A stretch of DNA of 5,254 nt. Source: Planctomycetota bacterium. GTDB lineage: Bacteria > Planctomycetota > SBBH01 > JAHFOU01. A program made the position numbers and the translations under genes. Below are positions 1-5,254 of the stretch, piece by piece. Location of the stretch: contig JAHFOU010000182.1 of assembly GCA_023261525.1 (NCBI GenBank), positions 1-5,254 on the forward strand, written 5' to 3'. The stretch's first letter is position 1. Every line of letters begins with the position of its first letter. The notes under the pieces are model-generated. The model saw only the letters and a list, made by a program, of their open reading frames with translations. It did no database searches and had not been told where the DNA came from.

Positions 1-440
1 GGCTTGCCCCGACGTTCCTTGTCAAGGACGCGCACGTTCGGATGCGTCGTGGAGCGGTAGATGGCGTGGACCGGCATGGTGGGCAGGCGGACCCGGGTGG
101 TCTCCGGCACCGCCATGAGGGAGAACGCCGTCTTCAGGACCTCGAGGGTCCCATCCGTGGAACCGTCGTTGATCACGATGACCTCGTACTCAGGGTAGTC
201 CAGGCCCAGGGAGGATCGGACGGTCATCTCGATATGCGCCTGCTCGTTGAAGGCCGGGATCAGGATGCTGACCGGAGGCTCGAAACCGGAGGGAGGGCGC
301 GGCAGGGAATCCAGGCTGTGGTCGCGCATGTAGCGCCAGATGGACTGGATGGCGACGACGTTCAGCATCATGTAGACGGCGCTGACGCCGAGGAAATAGG
401 ACGTCCAGAAGTAGGGCATGACCTTCAGCAGGGTCTGCAT
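1..440 (-). CDS. Family-2 glycosyltransferase, membrane-anchored, N-terminal 146 residues (runs off left edge)
   Basis: Seen: translating the minus strand from the ATG at 440 gives an uninterrupted frame to the window edge. Residues 11-35 are hydrophobic and aromatic-rich (starting FWTSYFLGVSAVYMML), a probable membrane segment. Residues 56-66 (PPVSILIPAFN) and 86-97 (EVIVINDGSTDG) are the classic GT-A nucleotide-sugar binding motifs, with the first acidic metal/UDP-binding residue at D92. A further motif (RVLDKERRGK, residues 137-146) matches the conserved DKE-x-GGK stretch of processive family-2 enzymes. Known: such enzymes use NDP-sugars at the cytoplasmic face of the inner membrane, as PgaC, hyaluronan and cellulose synthases do. 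The catalytic TED/QxxRW region lies outside the window, so processivity and product are unknown. The start overlaps the HEAT gene stop by one base (TGATG), with a GGGGA ribosome-binding-like stretch about 10 bases upstream. Inference: synthase of an envelope or extracellular glycan, co-translated with the HEAT protein. The family call is firm; the substrate is not determined. Confidence 0.92.
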   Translation of the reverse strand, partial: MQTLLKVMPYFWTSYFLGVSAVYMMLNVVAIQSIWRYMRDHSLDSLPRPPSGFEPPVSILIPAFNEQAHIEMTVRSSLGLDYPEYEVIVINDGSTDGTLEVLKTAFSLMAVPETTRVRLPTMPVHAIYRSTTHPNVRVLDKERRGK

Positions 441-1528
441 CAGAGCGTCATCCCCTGCTCGGAGGCCGCCTGACGCAGGATGTCCCTGGCGAAGGGGTCC
501 TTCTCGGCCTCCTGCAGCTTGCGCAGCCGCCCGATCTCCATGGACTTGAGCCCCGTGACCGCCTGGGCGGCACGGTAACGGACCCACCACTGGGGGTCCC
601 GGAGCATCCCCACGAGCCTCTCCTCGTCCTCGGCCTCCCCCAGGCTCCCGAGGGCGTTGACCGCCTGAAGCCTGACGACCCAACCCGGATGCGCCAGGAA
701 GCCTCGGACAGCTTCCAAATCGCCCCGCTCCCCAAGATGCGCAATGACCTGCAGGGATGCCGCGATCCACTCGGGATCGACCGACTCCCGGAGGATCCGG
801 CGCAGGGCCGCCAGGGCCGTGGCGGGATCGGAGAATTCGAGGTAGTGGATGAGGCGAAGCGCCTGCTCCGGGGACGCCGTCGCCATGACCGCGGTCAAGG
901 GCTCCGCCACGGCCTGAGGACCCGCCTCCCGGAGCAATCCGGCCACCCGATCCTCGGGCCAATCGGTGCGGGCCGCGATCAGGGGCGCCAGGACGGGCAT
1001 GGCCACGGCAGGATCGATCTGGACCGCGGCCCGGCCGGCGGCCAGGGACAAGAAAGGGTTGTCGGCGCGGACGGTCCTGAGCAGGGTCTCCAGGGCCGCA
1101 GGCTCCCGGAGGTTGCCCAGGGTGACGATGGCCAGGAGGCGTTCCCGGACCCATCCGCGCTCCAGCAGCTGGAGCGCGGCCTTGTCCAAGCCGGCGGCCC
1201 GGGCGAGAAGCGCCATCCCCCCCTGCATCTTCCCCTGGGCGGCCTCGACATCGTGATTCCACAGGGCGAGCAGGGCGGGCATGTCCTGCCGATGGAACTC
1301 GGGCAGGATCACGGGGTGCCCCAGCGCCGACTCCGACAAGACCGGACGCCAACGGAGCACGAGGAGGTTCCGGCGTCGCTCCTGCCTGCCCTGGGAGAAG
1401 CGCATGAACAGCACCACCAGGAGGACCCCGAAGGAAAGGAGCAGCACCAGGAACCCGATGCGCAGGAAAAGCTGGGAGGCAGACTCGACATCCGGGAAGA
1501 GGTTCGGGAGGCTCATGGAAACCGACAC
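440..1528 (-). CDS. Membrane-anchored HEAT-repeat protein, probable glycosyltransferase partner
   Basis: Seen: 362 residues. A single strongly hydrophobic segment lies at about 21-42 (FLRIGFLVLLLSFGVLLVVL), followed at once by a basic stretch (R43 to R53). By the positive-inside rule this places the C-terminal part in the cytoplasm. Residues about 120-330 are alpha-helical repeats of HEAT type: LLERGWVRERLLAIVTLGNL (121-140), DPEWIAASLQVIAHLGERGD (251-270), PGWVVRLQAVNALGSLGEAE (281-300) and DPQWWVRYRAAQAVTGL (311-327), each with the D/P-W-V-R-x-x-A-x-x-A-L-G-x-L pattern. Known: HEAT repeats form superhelical protein-binding scaffolds and have no catalytic role. Start: the first codon taken is GTG at 1528; an in-frame ATG at 1516 is four codons later and equally possible, and neither has a strong ribosome-binding site. 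The stop overlaps the glycosyltransferase start, implying translational coupling. Inference: a cytosolic docking platform for that enzyme. The fold is confident; the role is not. Confidence 0.87.
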   Translation of the reverse strand: MSVSMSLPNLFPDVESASQLFLRIGFLVLLLSFGVLLVVLFMRFSQGRQERRRNLLVLRWRPVLSESALGHPVILPEFHRQDMPALLALWNHDVEAAQGKMQGGMALLARAAGLDKAALQLLERGWVRERLLAIVTLGNLREPAALETLLRTVRADNPFLSLAAGRAAVQIDPAVAMPVLAPLIAARTDWPEDRVAGLLREAGPQAVAEPLTAVMATASPEQALRLIHYLEFSDPATALAALRRILRESVDPEWIAASLQVIAHLGERGDLEAVRGFLAHPGWVVRLQAVNALGSLGEAEDEERLVGMLRDPQWWVRYRAAQAVTGLKSMEIGRLRKLQEAEKDPFARDILRQAASEQGMTL

Positions 1529-1603
1529 TATCCCAACCGTGAACCGTGGAGTAAAGAGGGGCCTTCTTGACCCGAACTGGCCGACCTGTCACCCTGTGTC
1601 GCG
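1529..1603. promoter_or_regulatory. Divergent intergenic region between HEAT/glycosyltransferase and TPR-barrel genes
   Basis: This 75-base gap separates two genes transcribed away from each other, so it must hold the promoter for at least one and probably both, unless a promoter lies inside a coding region. It is visibly richer in A/T than the flanking genes around 1550-1570 (GTAAAGAGG, CTTCTTGAC). A TTGACC at 1567-1572 resembles a sigma-70 -35 box on the plus strand, but no good -10 box follows at 16-18 bases. I therefore do not assign a specific promoter. The tandem heptamer at 1535-1548 is the only obvious candidate operator. Confidence 0.4.
1535..1548 (+). repeat. Perfect tandem heptamer AACCGTG x2 in divergent promoter region
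   Basis: AACCGTG occurs twice back to back with no mismatch, seven bases upstream of the GTG start of the HEAT gene on the opposite strand. Two directly repeated half-sites seven bases apart could be a direct-repeat operator, but so short a repeat can arise by chance. Its position in the shared regulatory gap is the only reason to list it. Confidence 0.4.
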
Positions 1604-3112
1604 TTGAAACCCGGCCTCCTCCTTCTCCTGTGCCTGATGCTCCTGGCTCCCGCCCTGGCCGCGGAGCCTCCAGCGGCCGAGCCCTCCCTGGAGGCAAGGG
1701 CGGAGCAGGCCTACCAGGCGCGACGCCTCCTCGAGGCGATCTCCCTCTACCGGGAACTGCTCCAGGAGAAGCCGGAAGATCTCTCGCTCCAGCTCCGGCT
1801 GGCACAACTGTACCGCTGGGCCGAACAGCCGGCCAAAGCCCAGGGGGTCTACCAGTCCGTGCTGACGCGGCATCCGGAGAACCCCGAGGCCCGTGCCGGG
1901 CTGGCCTTCTGCCAGGCCGCGCAAGGCGACCTCCGGGCCGCCCAGGCGGCGTATGAGGCGATGCGGGCCGACGATCCCCGGAACGCGGACGTCCTCCTGG
2001 GCCTGGGACGGATCTACCTCCGAAACGGGGACTGGCCCCGCGCCCGGGAGGCCCTGGATCAAGGCCTAGCTCTCAACCCGGACTACCGGGACCTGCGCGA
2101 GGCGCGCCGGTCCCTGGATTGGCGCTGCCGACCTCAGCTTGAGGTTCGCGCCACCCTTCATGAAGAGACGGAGCAGGACCGGTCGACCCACCGGGACATC
2201 GTGGGCTACCGGCAAACGGACCTGGAGACCGGATTCTCCATGCCCTGGGCCTCTCGCCAGACCACCGAGATCGACTGGCGCCTGAGCCGGCGCAACGAGG
2301 AGAATTTCGCGGCCCACCAGGACAACTATGACGTCACCCAGGAGACCCAAAGCCTCAAGCACACGGCACGCTCCCCCCAAGGATGGACCTCCATGACCTT
2401 CCTGGGGAACGAGACGTTCAGCGACCGCGGGGCCAACACCTATCCGCTCGGCTGGCAGAGGGAGTTCACGCCGTACAGCCAGACCCTTGTCTTCCAGCGC
2501 GCCGTGCACCGGGCCTCCCTGACCCAATCCCGGGAAAGCCTCCTCATCAAGGAATTCTCCGACACCACGACGGACATCCTCGCCGTCGACACCACCACCC
2601 TGGCCTACGGCTACCAGCCGGACAGCCTGTGGCGCCTCGACGCGAGCGTCGATCACGCCCATTACGAGCGGGCAAACGGCCGTGACGACGTGGAATTCTC
2701 CGCGACCCGGTGGTGGGACGGCCTGCCCGGATTCTCCACCCTGGCCGGCTGGCGGTACCGCCAGTTCGACCGGGACGTCGCGGAGTACTACTCGTTCGAC
2801 CAGCGTCAGCAGTGGATGGGCCGGCTGAGCTACGACACCCCGCACCCGGACCGCTGGCGGATCTCCGGGAGCTACACGTTCACCTACGCGGACATCCGGG
2901 AAAGGGTCAACCCGAGCCTCGTGGCCGTGCCTTCGGCCTCCGCCATCGTCTCTTCCATCGAACCGGTCCACAACAACACCCACGAGCTGAGCCTCCGCCT
3001 GGAGGCCCTGGCCCATGACCGCTTCCACCTGTACCTGGCCCCAGCCTGGTCCCTGAACTCGGACCACTACCGCACGTGGGGGATCTCGCTGGGCTGCAAC
3101 GTCCTCTTCTAG
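1604..3112 (+). CDS. Exported TPR plus outer-membrane beta-barrel protein (YaiO/PgaA/BcsC-like architecture)
   Basis: Seen: 502 residues. A signal peptide (MKPGLLLLLCLMLLAPALA, likely cleavage after A19) precedes about four TPR units at residues 31-162, with typical spacing and helix-end P/N residues (EKPED, RHPEN, DDPRN, LNPDY). From about 175 to 502 there are alternating, aromatic-rich beta strands in the style of a transmembrane barrel (for example WRISGSYTFTYADI, FHLYLAPAWSL), ending in a terminal phenylalanine (GISLGCNVLF), the usual signal for BAM-dependent barrel assembly. Known: TPR-plus-barrel proteins such as PgaA and BcsC are outer-membrane exit ports for polysaccharides; YaiO is a smaller relative of uncertain function. 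Start: TTG at 1604 is the only in-frame start that yields a complete signal peptide; the ATG at 1637 would cut it in half. No clear ribosome-binding site precedes it. It is divergent from the HEAT/glycosyltransferase pair and overlaps the convergent EAL gene by four bases. Topology is confident; the glycan-export role is inferred from the neighbours. Confidence 0.88.
   Translation: MKPGLLLLLCLMLLAPALAAEPPAAEPSLEARAEQAYQARRLLEAISLYRELLQEKPEDLSLQLRLAQLYRWAEQPAKAQGVYQSVLTRHPENPEARAGLAFCQAAQGDLRAAQAAYEAMRADDPRNADVLLGLGRIYLRNGDWPRAREALDQGLALNPDYRDLREARRSLDWRCRPQLEVRATLHEETEQDRSTHRDIVGYRQTDLETGFSMPWASRQTTEIDWRLSRRNEENFAAHQDNYDVTQETQSLKHTARSPQGWTSMTFLGNETFSDRGANTYPLGWQREFTPYSQTLVFQRAVHRASLTQSRESLLIKEFSDTTTDILAVDTTTLAYGYQPDSLWRLDASVDHAHYERANGRDDVEFSATRWWDGLPGFSTLAGWRYRQFDRDVAEYYSFDQRQQWMGRLSYDTPHPDRWRISGSYTFTYADIRERVNPSLVAVPSASAIVSSIEPVHNNTHELSLRLEALAHDRFHLYLAPAWSLNSDHYRTWGISLGCNVLF
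3109..3112. other. Interlocked stop codons of two convergent genes (CTAG)
   Basis: The palindrome CTAG carries both stops. TAG at 3110-3112 on the plus strand ends the TPR-barrel gene, and TAG read on the minus strand from 3111 to 3109 ends the EAL gene. There is no intergenic space for a terminator. A 5-bp hairpin-capable palindrome (CCGGC-GGC-GCCGG, 3141-3153) lies about 28 bases past the barrel gene stop, inside the EAL gene, but has no T-tract. Confidence 0.95.
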
Positions 3113-4074
3113 GCGTAGCGCCGTCTCAGGTCCAGGGCCTCCGGCGGCGCCGGGCGCGCCAGGAGGTAGCCCTGGGCCACGTCGCATCCGCACCCCTTGA
3201 GGAGCGCGAGCTGTTCGGGGGTCTCCACCCCCTCGGCCACCGACTTCATCCCCAGGCTGTGGGCCATCGCGTTGATCGCGCTCACGAGCGCCGCGTCGTA
3301 GGGGTCCCCGGTGATCCCCCGCACGAAGGACTGGTCGATCTTGAGGACCTTGATGGGGAAGCGGCTCAGGTGGTTCAGGGAGGAGTACCCCGTGCCGAAG
3401 TCGTCGATGGCGGTCCGCACACCCAGGTCGGAGATGGCCGTCAACTGGAGGGCCCCGGCGACGGGATCCTCCATCACGCAACTCTCGGTAAGCTCCAGCT
3501 CCAGCAGGCCCGGGCGCAGGTCCCCGGCCCGGAGGGCCCCCGCCACGATCTGCACCAGGTCCGGCTGGCTGAACTGGCGGGCCGACAGGTTCACCGCGAC
3601 GCAAAGGCCCTCCAGACCCTGGCCGCACCAGGCCTGGGCCTGGACGCAGGCCTCCCGCAGGGCCCATTCCCCGATCCCCACGATCTGCCCGGTCTCCTCG
3701 GCCAGCGGGATGAAGCGCGAAGGAGGGACCAGGCCCAGCCGGGGATGCTGCCATCGGATCAGGGACTCCACGCCGACAATGCGGCCGTTGGAGAGGTCCA
3801 CCTGGGGTTGGTAGTGCAACCGGAGCTCCCCACGCTGCGCGGCAAGGCCCAGCTCCTGAGCCAGTTCCGGGCTCCCGGAAGACGCCCCGCTCACGGCAGA
3901 GGCGCGCCCCAGGCGGCTGGAGAGCAGGCGGCCGAGCTGCTGAAGGGCACGGGCCTGCGCCGCCGAAAGCTCTTCCAGGGGGAGGTCCCGGACGGCGGAT
4001 TCCGGCACCTGCGAGAAGCGATCCGCCAGACGGAGCAGGTCCTCCAGCAGTTCCGAGGGATGGGGAGAGGCCAT
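3109..4074 (-). CDS. Stand-alone EAL-domain cyclic-di-GMP phosphodiesterase
   Basis: Seen: 321 residues with no membrane segment, GGDEF, PAS or receiver domain. Residues 1-70 are mostly helical and unrecognised; the EAL domain spans about 71-313. The signature is ESL rather than EAL (GVESLIRW, E103). The active-site set is complete: E103, N162 (VNLSARQF), E194 (ELTES), D224/D225 (IDDFGTGYSSL, an intact loop 6), K245 (LKIDQSFV), E281 (AEGVET) and Q301 (QGYLLARP). The spacings (59, 32, 30, 20, 36, 20) fit those I recall for the active enzyme RocR. Known: EAL enzymes hydrolyse cyclic-di-GMP to pGpG using two metal ions. Inference: an active cytosolic phosphodiesterase, its N-terminal helices perhaps serving as a dimerisation or partner-binding region. 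The ATG at 4074 lies 40 bases downstream of the LamG-like gene stop on the same strand, suggesting one transcript, although the ribosome-binding site is weak. It lowers a messenger that commonly controls exopolysaccharide and pili, which fits the setting. Confidence 0.96.
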   Translation of the reverse strand: MASPHPSELLEDLLRLADRFSQVPESAVRDLPLEELSAAQARALQQLGRLLSSRLGRASAVSGASSGSPELAQELGLAAQRGELRLHYQPQVDLSNGRIVGVESLIRWQHPRLGLVPPSRFIPLAEETGQIVGIGEWALREACVQAQAWCGQGLEGLCVAVNLSARQFSQPDLVQIVAGALRAGDLRPGLLELELTESCVMEDPVAGALQLTAISDLGVRTAIDDFGTGYSSLNHLSRFPIKVLKIDQSFVRGITGDPYDAALVSAINAMAHSLGMKSVAEGVETPEQLALLKGCGCDVAQGYLLARPAPPEALDLRRRYA

Positions 4075-4114
4075 CAGGGCCCAGGGTACCCCGCAGACGG
4101 CCCCTGCGCCAGCC

Positions 4115-5254
4115 TCAGAAGTTTCCCCAGGCCAGGATCCGGGGGCCTCCGGCCGGCTGCCACGCGATGCTGATGTCGTCGAAGAGCGGACTCTCCAGGA
4201 CGGGCGTGCCCGGATCCCCGGCCGGGATGCCGGCCTTGAGGCGGACCTGGTATCCGAAGCGCGGGAGACGCTCCCCGACCGCGGCGCCCTGGGTGAGGGC
4301 CCTGACGCTCCCGTCCGGCCTGAGGAGGCTCACGGAGACCGAGGCGTTCCCCAGGCGCCCGTCGGGCAGGCGGGGAGCCCCGGTCGAAGGGAAGGAGACG
4401 GCCGGGTCGGCGGAGTACGGGTCGAAGGCCAGTTCCCGCCTCGTCTCGGAGGGAAGCCAGGCCGTCCAGGCGGCCCACAACAGGGTCCCGCCCTCCCCTC
4501 CTCCCGGGCGGATCCAGGGGGAGGTGAAGGCCGCATCCTCCCCCTTGTAGTAGCGGCCATCCAGGAAGCGGTCCTGGGCCCAGCGCTCCGCGAAGCGGCG
4601 GCCCTTCCCGGGCTCGTTGCCGAAGTCCACCACGGCGACCTCGTCCAGGACTGCGTTGGAGAAGCTGAAATCCTGGTCCAGGGGGTCCGCGGTCCCCTGG
4701 TCCCCGAGCACGAACAGCGTGGCCGGATCCTGGAGCAGGTCCTCCACCAGGCTGGAATCCAGGTCCGTCCGGTACAGCACGGGATCGTAGGGCTGAACGC
4801 CCAGAGAATCCGCCAGGACGCCGTGGAGGAGGATCTCGGCGTCCTCGCCGCCGCCGCGGGTGCCGGCGGAGTTCCAGTGCGCGGTCAGGAGCTGCCAGCG
4901 CAGGCCCGGCAGGCGCTGGAGCCCGTCCGGGGCCAGGTCCAGATGCCGCTGCACCTCGCACCCGTCGTCCAGATCCGAGCTCGAGGCCCTCGTGGAGCTC
5001 TCGAAGCAGAGGCCCCAGGTGTCCTTGCAGCTGCGCCGCCCCACGCCGAGATACTGGTTGTCGCTGCTGCCGGCGCGCACGCAGGCGAAGAGGACTTCCG
5101 TATTGGCGACGTCATCCACGGGGAAGAAGTTCGTGTGGAGGTGGGCCTTGACGGACTTGAACCAGAAACCGAGGGCGCCGTGGACCGCCGGCGCGGACGG
5201 AGGCAGGTTGGGCCCGGCCAGGAAGGCGGCCGAGCGGCCGCGCTGGACATGAAG
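4115..5254 (-). CDS. LamG/concanavalin-like two-domain protein, probably exported (N-terminus beyond right edge)
   Basis: Seen: the frame is open from the right edge to TGA at 4117-4115, giving 379 residues; a GTG at 5119 is internal, because good coding sequence continues upstream of it. Numbered from the edge, residues about 26-238 follow the LamG jelly-roll pattern: an opening strand GALGFWFKS (26-34), LRWQLLTAHWN (118-128, like the W-H-x-A-x-x-W-D strand), ILLHGVLADS (141-150, like the x-V-D-G strand), LFVLGDQG (180-187) and closing VLDEVAVVDFG (202-212, like IDEVRIY). Residues about 240-379 form a second beta-rich domain ending LESPLFDDISIAWQPAGG. Four cysteines (58, 76, 83, 99) sit in the first domain and could form two disulfides, supporting export. 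Known: LamG-like domains bind glycans or proteins on cell surfaces. Inference: an adhesin or pilus-associated surface protein; I recall similar C-terminal domains near minor-pilin loci but cannot check this here. Domain assignment is by pattern only. Confidence 0.78.
   Translation of the reverse strand, partial: LHVQRGRSAAFLAGPNLPPSAPAVHGALGFWFKSVKAHLHTNFFPVDDVANTEVLFACVRAGSSDNQYLGVGRRSCKDTWGLCFESSTRASSSDLDDGCEVQRHLDLAPDGLQRLPGLRWQLLTAHWNSAGTRGGGEDAEILLHGVLADSLGVQPYDPVLYRTDLDSSLVEDLLQDPATLFVLGDQGTADPLDQDFSFSNAVLDEVAVVDFGNEPGKGRRFAERWAQDRFLDGRYYKGEDAAFTSPWIRPGGGEGGTLLWAAWTAWLPSETRRELAFDPYSADPAVSFPSTGAPRLPDGRLGNASVSVSLLRPDGSVRALTQGAAVGERLPRFGYQVRLKAGIPAGDPGTPVLESPLFDDISIAWQPAGGPRILAWGNF

Noticed and set aside
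42..473. 143-codon plus-strand frame opposite the glycosyltransferase
   Set aside because: It is antisense to clear GT2 motifs and its composition is G/D/H/R-biased.
689..1570. 293-codon plus-strand frame opposite the HEAT gene
   Set aside because: The product is rich in G, Q, R and H with no domain. The opposite strand has regular HEAT repeats and a membrane segment.
1567..1595. Possible sigma-70 promoter with TTGACC at 1567-1572
   Set aside because: The sequence 17 bases downstream (CACCCT) does not resemble a -10 box, and only about 10 bases would then remain before the TTG start.
2066..3754. 562-codon open frame on the minus strand, longer than any accepted gene
   Set aside because: It spans the barrel gene antisense and part of the EAL gene in another frame. 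Its product is G/P/R-rich low-complexity sequence with no motif, as expected for shadow frames in GC-rich DNA, whereas the barrel and EAL frames carry clear signal peptide and catalytic motifs.
4077..4108. Palindromes in the gap between the LamG-like and EAL genes (GGGCCC, GGGTACCC, and CGCAG...CTGCG with a 7-base loop)
   Set aside because: The stems are short (3-5 bp), there is no T-tract, and the gap is only 40 bases within a likely operon. Chance palindromes are expected at this GC content.
3076..4173. 365-codon plus-strand frame opposite the EAL gene
   Set aside because: It is antisense to a gene with a complete EAL active site. The product is compositionally biased and featureless.
4074..4961. 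295-codon minus-strand frame whose TGA overlaps the EAL ATG (TGATG), suggesting coupling
   Set aside because: The product is R/G/P-rich with no fold signal. The frame ending at 4115 gives coherent LamG-like strands and stays open to the window edge, so the overlap is taken as chance.

Overview
The window is GC-rich (about two-thirds GC by eye) and densely coding, with a strong G/C third-position bias and only two short gaps between genes. It carries an outer-membrane beta-barrel gene, so the host is Gram-negative. The combination of a signal-peptide TPR/barrel protein, a HEAT-repeat membrane protein, a family-2 glycosyltransferase, an EAL phosphodiesterase and a LamG-like surface protein would fit Acidobacteriota (Geothrix/Holophaga type) or a high-GC Desulfobacterota/Myxococcota lineage. 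That placement is a guess from style, not proven by the sequence.

Layout. Positions 1-440 (minus) hold the N-terminal part of a membrane-anchored family-2 glycosyltransferase that runs off the left edge. Positions 440-1528 (minus) encode a membrane-anchored HEAT-repeat protein whose stop codon overlaps the glycosyltransferase start (TGATG). A 75-base divergent gap (1529-1603) contains a perfect tandem heptamer. Positions 1604-3112 (plus) encode an exported protein with a periplasmic TPR domain followed by a C-terminal outer-membrane beta-barrel, of the YaiO/PgaA/BcsC general architecture. Its stop codon interlocks with that of the convergent gene at 3109-3112. That gene (3109-4074, minus) is a stand-alone EAL-domain cyclic-di-GMP phosphodiesterase with every expected catalytic residue. 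Forty bases upstream of it, positions 4115-5254 (minus) hold the C-terminal 379 residues of an exported-looking protein with a LamG/concanavalin-like domain and a second beta-sandwich, running off the right edge.

How they may work together (inference). The divergent glycosyltransferase/HEAT and TPR-barrel genes look like an envelope-spanning glycan synthesis and export unit: synthase in the inner membrane, HEAT partner docked beside it, TPR/barrel exit port in the outer membrane. The EAL enzyme next door could lower cyclic-di-GMP, the usual second messenger for exopolysaccharide and pilus output. The LamG-like protein may be an adhesin or pilus-associated surface protein. No RNA genes, mobile elements, CRISPR arrays or convincing rho-independent terminators were seen.
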